This document shows positions 44,801-56,800 of a stretch of DNA of 64,000 nt, in pieces. The number at the start of each line of letters is the position of its first letter. Position 1 is the stretch's first letter. Under the pieces are notes generated by a model. The model made no database searches and was not told the origin of the DNA. It saw only the letters and a program-made list of their open reading frames with translations. The DNA comes from Ligula intestinalis (lineage: Eukaryota; Platyhelminthes; Cestoda; Diphyllobothriidea; Diphyllobothriidae): contig JAYGXS010000001.1 in the NCBI GenBank assembly GCA_036362985.1, forward strand, positions 20,464,849 through 20,528,848, written 5' to 3'. Position numbers and translations under genes: made by a program.

Positions 44801-47800
44801 CGTTTTATTTGCTATCAAATGAGTGAATGAATCCGTATTTTCCTTACGGTTTTTCGTAAAATATATTTGCATTTGTGAAGGCGTGCGAAGTAAATGGGAA
44901 AAACCACATGCTACTTAAGCAGTACTATTCTGTGGAGTGTGGTTTTTCGTAGGCGACCCGAAAGGAGCACGTTCAATGACCGACACCCTGTATAGTCTCA
45001 AATCTTGTTGAATGTTGCTGCTTCGTAATTAGTAGTACAAACCCACCTAGGCAGTTTTATTCTAAATACAAACCAATTTTAGCATTTCCTGTAAAATTAC
45101 ATTAGAGGGGCCAGCTGCTGTAACCCTACTGATAGAGTTGGCTATTTCGCTGGAAAAGATTGGCCTAATGCGTGCCCTGCGATGCCTGCGACACAGGATA
45201 TTGTGGTGAAGAAATGTAAGTAACTACGACCACATTTGTCTTTACTATTGTTTTTTGTCTAGAAGGCGGGAAGACCCGTGTGACTTAGGACTGCATATTG
45301 TGGAGGCCGGATACATTTTTGCCCGGGACATAACTCACACTACCATCACTCACACTCACACTACCAGTCCATACATGCAGACGAATCGCTTTCCATATCT
45401 CACATTTCTTTGGATGTCGTAAACACAAATCCGAAGGGGACACGTAGAAGGGGCTGCAACTGAAGCAAATGAAAAAAAACTTGCTGTGTGCTTTTTTGCA
45501 AAACATCGTAGAAGCAGCATATTTGGCCGAAAAAAGAGAGTTCGCATTAGTCATTTCTGACCTAAAATCCATCATTATGGCCAGCCAGCCAGCCATGCAC
45601 TGACTTAATTTTTAGGTGACTCGTAGCTCCAATCTGGACTCTTTTATCCAACGTTCTAACCATACGTCATAGACTCGTTGTTCCGTCCACTACCTTTTGG
45701 AATATTAATTAGCCGGGATTGACTGATAAGTCAAGTATAGACACTCACGTCTCTATTGCCTATTAATTCCGCATCATTACTGGTTACTAGGCAACTGCGA
45801 GGGCACTACTTCGAACTCAAAGCACCACGGGATAAGCGTGTTCGATATTGCAACTAGGTCCGCGGACGACTTTCCCGCAGTATTAGCGATGTATGTTTAT
45901 CGCATCTGTATGTATATTCTTTATGTACTATAAGTCAGTAACCAACTGCCCATGAAGGCCCTCATTTTAACCGCATTGCACAACGCGATAAACATGTCCC
46001 CTAACGTATTTACAACGTACGTATGTATATACAGTAGGTTGGATAAGCAAAATACGTTGCATTCCGAGATTATATGATGAAAAGAAAGAAGATCTTCGGA
46101 AAATCGAGTTGTACTCGTGAATTTTCGAAGAGGTAGCACTTGTTCGTCGTCAGACTAAATGGAAAGTGAGGGCTGCAAATATGGCACAGGAGGTTTTGGG
46201 GGCAGAGGTTATATCAAACGGGGATGGCGTGGGGCGGGGGTTACGGTGACGTGAATGCAGTAGATTCCCTGTCTCAGAAAACATCAACCGAATTCTGAAA
46301 CGTCTTTTTCACTTGAAACTACAGTTGCAGTCTTGCTTAGACTGCAGCCTAATCTTCGGAAATTTCAGTTACGTCACAATACCTCCCTTCTAAGCGTCCG
46401 CAAGGAGTCTACTCCTTAAACAATAACTACTGAAATTGCATGCATTTTCTCTTCAAGTTGCCATGTTCTAAATCCACATATATTTTTTTATAGCAAACAT
46501 GCACAAAACCATTTTTTAAGTTTACTCGGCCGGTAGAAAAGTATACCTTCGTTAAAATTACACTTGCATAAGAGGTGACTTCCAGTTTCGCTCCGAATGC
46601 CGCGAGTTTATTCACAATTGGGTCAACTTAAATTAAGCAAATCTGCCAAACCTCCTAAATAATAAGTCAGCCTAGTAGTCATTCTGGTGAATTCTAGATG
46701 ACTTCTTAGGAAATTCTGCTTGGGCAGTCAGCTTGCTATTCCGTATTCGTGGATTCCATAGGAGCAGCAAAGTTAGGTGGGTAAAATCGATCCAAGTGTG
46801 ATTAAACTCATGTTGTGAAGCGTGGCATTTGTAGCTGAAGTGGGAGAGCATTGGCTTCGCGTAAAGACCTTCTCTACTATGCGGGCTCAAATCCCGCCGA
46901 ACGCAGCGAGTTTTTTCAATCAGGTCAAATCAAAAAGGGTTTTTAATCATGTGATTTCTCGTGACCGTGAAATGTGCTTTCATCATGCATCGTATCTGTC
47001 AATTTATTACTGAGGTTTATAAAGTATACGGCATGATCCAAATACATTGGAAACTTTTATGAGGCCTATGCAGTCTCTTCCGCATGCCGTAGAAAAATGT
47101 GCAATTTTCCCTAGCCGGAGTGTATACAGCATGTGGTTTGGAAACCCTGAATTAAATTGCAACGGCCGGTAGGGCTCAATATTATTGGACAGTTTAAAAA
47201 CTTTTTAAGACTAAAAATGTGTAATTTGCTACCAAACAAGCACAATAGGGAGTATTTTTTGAATGTTGTTTACTGGTCCCAGAAAACGCTCTTCCGCCTT
47301 CTATTAAATTACCTGGGCCTCGCATATTTTCGACCATTAAGAATATATTGGAATTTATAAGGGCAAGAACATCAAAAAGGAAAGTACTCACGGCTTAAGC
47401 GGCCATTTTTTACAGAGTGTAATTTTTGCTAGCGATTGGACAGAAGCTCCTTCAAAAGTCGACCTGAAATGACTGGAATATCATGAGAGAAGGTTGCAGA
47501 CTAATCAGTATTACAATCCTACTCAAACACTTATTTGTTCTTGGCACGGCTGTGACCATGCCTGATCTAACCGGCGTCGATGGTGTCACGAAGTGTACCT
47601 TTCCACCTGTGCCGATTAGCGGCAGTGGATCTGGAAAGCTCCGCCGATTCTGTTCTGCAGCAATGGAAACCGAACGTCGAAAGTCCACGGACCGCTTCCA
47701 TGTCTTAACGAACAGTTTCCAGCCAGGTGTTGAGCTAACCTCCACTTCTAATTTAAAAGACATTGCAGAATTTTGGTTAAAGTTTCACGAGTTAGGGAAT

Positions 47801-50800
47801 CACTTGTGGTTTGAGAGTGATCCCTCAGGTACCACGGGCCGAGTGAGTTCCGTAAACGATCGGCGAGCCCCAGCGCATCAATCTACATACCCGGGGAACT
47901 CTTGAAGGGCTATTATAGGACCTTCATCTTTCAGCAGGACAAATAGGAGGAGATAACAGACACCCCAATGTTTTCCCGATTTCTCTGACCGTGATGCAAG
48001 GCGTTAAAATTCAGTTTTCTATCCACCAGCTAGCCATGCCCAAACCTCTGAATGTCCTACCCCTGGTGGTTAGGAGACCATCCTTCTAACCATTGAGACA
48101 CATGGTCGTTGTCCTGTAGGTTGGGATCGACTACATTAACAATGATAGAAGTATATGAATTAAACATTGTTTTCCCGGAAGAAATTTGAACAAGGCAAAG
48201 ATCACGAGATTAGTAGAATTTCATGACGTCATAAATTTTGGGACTTCTTTTTAAGCTGTAGACCGTCTTTGCCTATTAATAAGAGAATTAACTGTCCAAT
48301 TGATAGTCAACCTCGAAGGATGAAACTTGATAGGTAAAGGGAGTAGAAACAATTAGTGTGTGTGTCGTAGCCCATAGTTGGATCAGGAATTCCCGCCGGA
48401 ATCCCAACTGGGAGTAGTTGGAAGACGGAGAAAATCCGCGACCTCGACCGGCTTGAGCCACAGGTCCGCCGGGGTGAGGTGGGTGCCTGGCCGAGAACTG
48501 CAGGCGAACAGATGACGGCAGTCACGCGGCGAGACGCTGCAGTCGGGTATGGATGGGTCGAGCCGGTGTTGGTACTGGCGAAGGAGCATGCAGTAGCCAC
48601 TGCGTAGCTGCGCCATGGTACAGCGAGTGACCCTCGGGAGATGTCGTTCCAAGGCCGCAATCGGAGGTGGATAGCCACCCAAAAGGACCGGGGGACGATA
48701 ACCTCGTTTCTCCTTGACAACGAATCTCTGGTGGAGATGCTGGAAGCCTGTCAACAGGTAGATCCGCGAGAGAAGAGGCAACAGCTTATTGTTATGGCTG
48801 TGATCATGCCTGATCTAGCCGGCCTCAATGATGTCACGAACGGTACCTCTCCATGCGTGGCGATTGGCGGCAGCGGATCTCGAAAGCTCCACCCAGTCCA
48901 TTCTCCAGCGACGGAGGCCGAAGATAAAAGGTCCAAGCACTGCTTCCATGTCTTGATGGACGGTGTCTAGCCAAGCCTTCAATTGCCCTCCTCTTCGACG
49001 TTTCCAGGTGGGCTGCGGTGCCGGGTCGAGGGAAGCATAGGTAAGCTCGCGGGGCGGACGACGAAGAACGTGTCCAAACCACCTCAGTCGCCTTTCTTGA
49101 ATGGCTTGAAATATCCTCGTGATACGATCGCAGTGGATGCGAACTGTCTCATTTGAGATGAAGTCGCTATACTTAACTCGCAGGATCGTCCTCAGGCACT
49201 GGTGGTCAAAGACCTCCAGTCTTCGCTCATCATCAGCGCGCACAGCCCAGCATTCACATCCATAGAGGAGGACTGACCGGATGGATGCACGGTATACACT
49301 AATCTTCGTGGCGATGGAGATGTTACGTCGGATCCATAGGCGCTTTCGAAAGATTGAGAAAACCCAGCGAGCAGCATCGATATGGGAGACAATGTCGTCC
49401 TTGCTCTGCCCATTCGATAGCAGCCTAGCCCCGAGGTATTTAAAGCTGTCTACTTCTTCAAGTTGATGGCCATAAATTCCCAGGGGTGCCTTTTCCTGGT
49501 CAAAGATGCAGCTCGAGAACAACTTCGTCTTTCCGGAATTTATGAACATGCCTACCGACATAGCGATCTCATTTAACGGCGACACTACTGACCGTAAACC
49601 ATCAAAGTTTGAGGCTAACAGCGCAATATCATCGGCGTAGTCAAGGTCAGTTAGTCGGCATCCGAGTGCAAGTTCAACACCGTCCTCTTTATTTAGGGTT
49701 TTGCTCAGAATCCAGTCAATGACGTAGTTAAACAGAATGGGCGAAAGGACGCAGGCCCGTCGGACACCAGACCGGATATCGAACGAATGAGAGAGATTGT
49801 TGTGGACCAGGACTCGTGCGGTGGTAGACCCATAGTAGGCCTTAGTCATCGCAATGAGTTTGGTTGGCATTCCATCCAGTTTCATTATTCGCCACAGGGA
49901 CTCACGATGGATGGAATTGAATGCGGCGGCAAAGTCGACGAAGTAAACGGCCGTCGGTTGCTGGTTGCTATGGCAGAATTCTAGAGTGCGCCTCAGTGTG
50001 AATATTTGATCCGCACATCCACGCCCAGCTCGGAATCCGGCTTGGTTGGGTCGTGTCCTGGAGTCACGTACAGACCGGAAGCGCCTGAGAAGAACAACAG
50101 CGAAGATCTTTGCAGCAACATCGATAAGACTTCTGCCACGGTAGTTCTCGCATCTTGTCTTATCTCCCTTCTTGTGGACAGGTACAAGGATACCTGAGCC
50201 CCAGTCATCGGGAACGGTCTCGTATCGCCACGCCTGTAAAATCACCTCATGGAGCCGAGGAGCCAGGATGTCGACACAGGACTTGTAGATTTCTGCAGGA
50301 ATACCGTCCTCTCCGCAAGCCTGGTTGTTGCGTAGCCTCTGCATTGCATCGGTAACTTCGTCTTCGGAAGGGATGTCACACGACACTGCGTAGGCAGGAG
50401 AGGATTTAAACTCCGCTGTGGAGGAGTTTGAGGGTGTGATGGGTTGTTCTTCAAAGTTCAGGAGGTGCTCGAAGTGTTCACGCCAGCAATCGGCTTTGGC
50501 CGAGTTGTCAGCACTAAAACCTCCATTCACATCGCGAACAGAATCACAGTGTCGGGAGCCTACCACTAACCTGGTGGATTATTTGGTACAATTTTAGAGT
50601 GTCACCAACATTTGAGGCCTGCTCCACAGAAGTCGCCGTTTCGGACCAAAACTTCTGCCGGTCATCTCTAGCCGACTTTGCTGTCAGCTTTCGAAGTCGG
50701 CAGAAGGAGGCATCGTTGCGGGACCTGGGTCGAGTCGTCTCGGCCGACAGCTGCAGGGTTCTTCCGCTGATCCAGTCATTGTGGTGCCGATGAGTGAATC

Positions 50801-53800
50801 CGATAATTTTCTCAGCTGCCCCATAGATGGATTTCTTCAGTGATGGCCACTTGCTACCGCCCTTGTTGTCAGCCTGGGTCGTAAGACGAGACCGGATTTC
50901 TTTGCTTAGGGCCTCGGTAGTGTTGGTTTGCCGGAGCTTTGTGACATCAAGGCGTCTCGCAAGTGGCATTTTGGGCGCAGATGAGAGGTGAACCTTCAGG
51001 CGCGTGCTAACGAGAGCGTGGTCAGACCCGTAGACGTTACCAGTTTCGGCACCCCGCATCGACCTGCTATCGTGGACCCAGCTGCGAAACCGTGAACCAA
51101 CAAGAATGCAATCGATCTGACTGGCGGTACGGCCATCGTTCGAATACCAAGTCAGTAGATGTTTGTGACGATGCTGAAAGCATGTGTTGGTAACAAACAG
51201 TCGGTTCTGTTCGGCAAACTGCCGAGTCCAAAAAGACCAAGAAGGTGGCTGTTTGTCGGGTCACCGGGCCCAGTCCGGCCATTCCAGTCCCCGACAAAAA
51301 TTAGCAGATCTCGACGAGAGAGTCGTTGAGCTAGCTCCTGCAGCTGCGAGTAGAAATTATCTTTCTCTTGCTGTTCAGCCGCCGACGTAGGTGCATGCAC
51401 AGATACGACCGAGATGTTCGTAAAATGGCCTTTTAGTCGAACATAGGCCATTCGGTCGTTGACTGGTTCCCATGCTAGTAGTGCACGGTTAGCTTCTTCC
51501 GAGAGGGCAATAGCCACACCGTGTCTACCAGATTACTCACTCGGACCGCTGTGATACAAGGTGAAATAAGAATCGACCCCCGGGCGCCTGAGTCGGGGAG
51601 TCAGACCTCTGACAAGCAACAGACATCCACGTGATATTCACGGAGACTGCGCTGTCAGACTTTGAGTACCAGGTTCCAGAAATGTTCCGATACCAATACC
51701 AAGAGTCCGTTTTTTTGTTTAGCAAGCCAGCTTGCACATTATTCGCCCGCACCACCGGACAAGGGTTACGGAACGCGTCGGTTCCCGCGGACGCCGGAGC
51801 AGTGGTCGTAGTAAGGTAAGGAGACATCATAAGGTTTCTTGGGAATTTTGAATACAGGTGGGTCCCCAACGGCCGCGCGGATTCTTTGTTCGAGGTTGTC
51901 TATTCTAGTTTTTTGGCTCAAGAACCTAACCACAAGGCAGTGGTGTTGGTGGCAAGCAAACCTATTTAATGGCGGTTCACGCTCGCCATGTCACAGTGTT
52001 GTTATTGGGCCTTGCGGCATTTTATAAGGCAGTCGTTGCGCCAGACCTCAGCCCACCGCGCCCTGGTAACACTGTCGCTGCTGCGTCCGCGACTGCTTAT
52101 TCGCCAGACCCGGGAGCCTGCTTATTTCGCAGCTAACCTTAACTGAAGGCCGCGCCACTATCCGCTACCCGTGGACGCGCCAGGTAGCCTGCAGCTTGGC
52201 TAACGGGTAACCCTCCTTTCCCAGGTAACCCGCCTTCATCTAGCAACAGCTTCCTTGTGGAGTGCTCGAATAGACGGCCGGACGTTGCGGCAGGGCTCGG
52301 GAGCGCAGCAACGGTGATGATTTGGATGGCCGGGTTGCGATCAACTCCACCAGAACTGCTGGCTAAGGAGAGTGTTGTGATGGGCGACCGGTAAAACAGA
52401 AACCTCCGCATGAAGATGATCTATAGGCGACATTTTATAGCAACCCGTGATCGTGCAGAGGGCAGCGTTCTGTGCTGACTGGAGGCGGCGGAGGCTGGAA
52501 GAGCTCATCGTAGGAGACCAGATTGATGCCGCATAAGTGAGGTGCGGCTTGGCCAGCGCCTTGAAAGCAGTCGACAAAGTGTCTTTCGCGCAGCCCTAGG
52601 ATGTGCCTGCTAGAACCTTGAGGACCTTGGTGCAGTGGCTTACTTTGCTTGTTGCCTCCCTGGCATGGTCTGCGAACGTGAAAAGCGGATCAAAACGCAT
52701 GCCAAGGAGTTTGGGCTTGCGGACGAGTGGTAAGGACGCCCCGTTGATGGTGATGACCGGGTGACGATTAAACTCCTTCGGATCAAGCGTGAAAACGGTT
52801 ACGGACGACTTGGCTGCCGTGATCGTCATTCCGCGCTGGGTGAGGAAGTTTTAGACAACAGGCATGAACTCCATGAGGAGCTGTGCAGCCTGATCGACGT
52901 CATGGTGCCGGCAAAAGAACGTAACGTCGTTTGCGTAGGATACCACTTGCACAGGTGCCCGAGGGAGTGGGAGCTCTCACATGTAGACATTAAAGAGCGT
53001 CGGGCTGAGCACAGAGCCTTGAGGGACGCTACAGGTCTGCTTACGGGGCTTAGAGAGAGCGCCCCGGAAAAGGACACGATCATGACGGCCACGGATGTAA
53101 GCCGCCAGCCATCGTACCAGGCCAGTTGGGACGTTCAGCGAGACCAAGTCCTGCAGGAGCTGATCGTGGCGGACGCAGTGAAAGGCTCGTGACAGGTCAA
53201 TTGAGACTGCCACAGTCCGCGAAGTGGGCTTCTGTTGATTGAAGACCTCGAGGATAGCGTCGCTGAGCTCGAAAAGCGCCGTTGTAGTCCGACGACCCGA
53301 TCAGAAACCATGCTGGTGGCAAGATAGTTCCTCCACAGACGTCAGAATTGGGTAGACGAGCCGTTCCAGGATCTTCGCCAACAGACTGAGGAGGGCAATT
53401 GGGCGATAAGAGGTCTCTAGGCAGGGGTTTTTGCCCGCTTTGACCAGGGGGATAGTGATCGACTGGCGCCAGCAATCAGGGATGATTGAAGTTCCTAGTG
53501 AAAGGCTAAAGAGGGCGGCAAGGTAGGCCGATGTGGCGCACATGGATAGGCGCCAGACCATCTGGTCCTAAGGCTTTCGAAGCTCTCGTTTTCTTGCCGA
53601 AAAGCAAATGTCTGGGGGCGGGGCTTTATGGAGGAGACGAAGAAGGGAGCGCTGGCTTTTGGGACTGGGCGCCGAGCGGGAGGAGATTAGCTTGATCATC
53701 TTCGTGGCGATCATATCGTTGTTGGAAATGAACTTGCCGTCCCCGTAGCTAATAAACTGGTTAGCTGTATCAGCCTGGGGGTTTGGTCAGGTTGCGTAAA

Positions 53801-56800
53801 AGCTTCCAAGTGGCAGCTGAGTTGCCGCTGAAATTGCAATCTGAAACTAGTTCATGCCAGCGTTGGCGTTTACCATCGTTGATAGTCTTAGTGATTAAGC
53901 CATTCAGTTCGCCAACGCGCGAGTCACTGGCATCACGCGCTCGTATTTAGTCTCGTTCCAGGCGGGAGGCTTCGGGCGGATAGTTAGGACGGAGAAGGGG
54001 AATGCGGCCGTTAGGGATGTGGTGACTTCCTGCTGCCAGGAGTAGTCGACGAAGGGCTCGCTCCGCCGTGTGGACACAGGTGGGAGGCGGTAGGCCATCG
54101 ATCTCGGCTTCGCATTCGTTCGTGAACGCTGCCCAATTGGCTTTCTTGAAATTAATGAAGTGCTGGTTGGGGGCCTTGATACGCTCGGCGGCGGTGGCCA
54201 ATTCGAGCACAATCGGGAGGTAGTCTCTACCCAGGCTGATTTCCGTGTTCTACATGGTGGAGGCTACTAGGCTGAGACTGGCGAGGGAAACATCGGGCGA
54301 GCTGGAAGCGCCGTCGGTCGGGAGCCGCGTTTGGCTGTTCTCCTTGAGAACGGCAAAGGGGGCGTGTTCTATTTGATCAGCCAGAGCATCTCGGGGGTCG
54401 GCTGCCAAGTTAGAGCACCACAGGTCATGGTGAGCGTTGAAGTCACCTAGCACCAAACTGTCTCCAGAAGGTAAGTAGGGAGCGATAGAGGCGGTGAAAC
54501 CCGGAGGACAACTGGAAGTTGGAGGGATGTACACGTCCACGACGGTTAGCGGCGCCGGCCCAATGTCAAGGGAAATCGCCAGTACTTCCATGGGTTTGGC
54601 TCCAAGCAGGGGTAGCTGGTGATGGGCAATGGATTTTTCCACCAGGAAGGCCAAACCTCCGCCTTTGTTGCGGCCGCGTTCGCGACGGACAATCGTGTAA
54701 TCGGCACGGGAAGGGACCTTATTGGAGTTAAACCACTTTGTCTCTTGGATAGCCGCCACAGCTATGCTGTGCGAGCGCATGAAGGCCAGGAGCTGGTCAA
54801 GCTTCCCAAGGAGGCCGTTGGCGTTGAATTGTAAGATCTTAAGACCAGGTGGTGAGGCAAGGTCGGAGACCAGAGGATTTGGGTTCAGGACAGGACGGGC
54901 TGGAGGCATGGAGATCGGTGGGGATACGGGACAGCTGGGACACGCGAAGGTGGGTGACCAATCGGCAGCCGTGGCGAAGCCACTGCAGCGGAGATAGCAC
55001 CAACCATCGCAGGAGCCGCAACGTACAGACCAGTCGTGGCGGCCCATGCGGACTCGGCACAACGAGCAGTACTAGAGAGGTCCAACGTTGGCCTCAATTT
55101 CGGCGGCGAGGAGGAGGAGTCGGAGCAGCGTGGCCGTGAGGGGCTGTTCTGTCATCAAAAACACAGATTGGGCGGAGGGGAGAGTTGATCCAACGTAGGG
55201 AGATGGGTGTAGTAGACCTTGGCCGCCAGGAGGGCGGGTGGGAACGCGGTTCATAGACGCGTCTGCTTAGGTTCGCCAGAAAAAATTAGTCATATACCTT
55301 TGAACAAGGCAAAGATCACGAGATTAGCAGAATTTAAGGACGTCATAAAATTTCATCAACTCTTATTCGGCTGCAGACGGTCTGTCGGCTTACCATGCGC
55401 CCACATCAGAAACAATTAGTCATAGATGTGTGCGCATGGTGAGCGGACAGACCGTCTGCAGCTGAATAAGAGTTGATAAAATTTTATAACGTCCTTAAAT
55501 TCTGCTAATCTCGTGATCTTTGCCTTGTTGAAAGGTATATGGATTAAACGTGTAAACGCCAGGTTCCGTTTGTAAGTTTCCAATTGCAACGTATTAGCCA
55601 CGCAATGTTCATAGTTCACCAGCGGATAGGCAGTAGTATATGCATATTACTTTAGATTTATCTGCCAAGCTACCAAGGCACGTGCACAGGTCTTGACGCC
55701 AGCAAATGGCACGCCGACCGGCATTTTTCTACATGTACATGACCGAATTTTGAGTAGTCATGACGACGCCATCTAGAGCGTCTGGCGCGTCGCCATGGCT
55801 GTATGCGTTGCTTTCAGCCCATGTGGCTGTCTCTTACTCACGCCCTGTTCTCACCCTCGTGCTGTGTTCATCGAGCTAGACCGCTGGAGTGATTGTGCGT
55901 GTGTGTGTGTTTCGTGGGCAAGAACGATGCTATCTGTCGGTTCTGCCCATCAGTCCTCGTGCTCTTTGTCCAGCCGGGCTTATTTCGCAACTGAATCATT
56001 TCTGCTCTTCTCTGACTACATAGTTGATATAACTAGGCCATAAATGTCGTTGCCAGTGGCCACTTCTGATGCTGTCAAATCCAAGTTCTAGTTTTTGACG
56101 GGCAGAAAGGACCACCTAGTACGAAAACTCTAGATGTGGGCGGATGAGCATTGCCTAAAATGAATGAAATCCCTTCAGATTACTGTAGATTTCTTATCTC
56201 AAAAAATGTCAAGCGAAATCCTGTATTGGATTTTCTATTCGAGCAAATTAATCAAGTAGGATTGTACTATTAATTATCCTTCATCCTAATCTCAAGATGC
56301 TTCAGTCACAATGAGACGCCGGCTTTGGTGCAAGCGTCTTTTTGACAGCCCGCAAAATTCATACTCTGTGTATGAATTAATATGTATTTATCTTGTCTTG
56401 TTGGTTTTTGATGCTCCTACAAATTCAAGCACAGTTTCCAGGAAAAACTGCACAAACATATTCTTTCTTATAGTTTATTTTTACAGAAAATTCCGCTTTC
56501 TTCAAAATTTACGCTTAAAGCAATAGTATATTTCCATTTTAGAAAAGTTTCCTACTGTGAGATTTTTTAAGACCCTTGAAATGTCCATCTACAAAGCATC
56601 GTGTCAGTCTTTTTATCAGTGTTGCCCATAAAATATGCAACATGATCTACGTCCATTGCAAAATTTTAGGAGCCTATGTGACCTGCTCCCCGTGGCGTAG
56701 ACATATATGTGTAATTTTCCTTAGAAATAGTTTACACGGTGTAGTTTGGAAAGCTTGGATGCAAGTACAGCAGTCGCCGTAAATCGCGCAGCTAGCCGAC

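Larger units (their letters stand above)
48788..52242 (-). mobile_element. RTE-type LINE (element E), inserted into LINE F
   Basis: A 3455-bp minus-strand element flanked by GCAACAGCTT at 48778-48787 and 52243-52252, a perfect 10-bp target duplication. Its GC-rich 5' UTR (52242-51870) is alike to that of element D; EN lies at about 51870-50980 and RT at 50566-48815. The order and short 3' UTR are typical of RTE. Frame breaks in EN make it inactive. Confidence 0.8.
48357..55277 (-). mobile_element. APE-type LINE (element F) split by RTE E
   Basis: Right half 55277-52253 and left half 48777-48357 together make one minus-strand element: 2A-like leader, PHD-like finger and endonuclease (55254-54250), RT (about 53600-52340) and C-terminal zinc-knuckle region (48777-48383). 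Flanks AGAAACAATTAG (48345-48356) and AGAAAAAATTAG (55278-55289) look like a 12-bp target duplication with one change. The 3' end is a short CA-rich run. The host sequence is a hairpin repeat. Jockey- or CR1-group by motif order; the exact clade was not determined. Confidence 0.75.

Noticed and set aside
45285..45596. 103-codon minus-strand open frame as a gene
   Set aside because: Low similarity to any known family, odd composition and no supporting signals.
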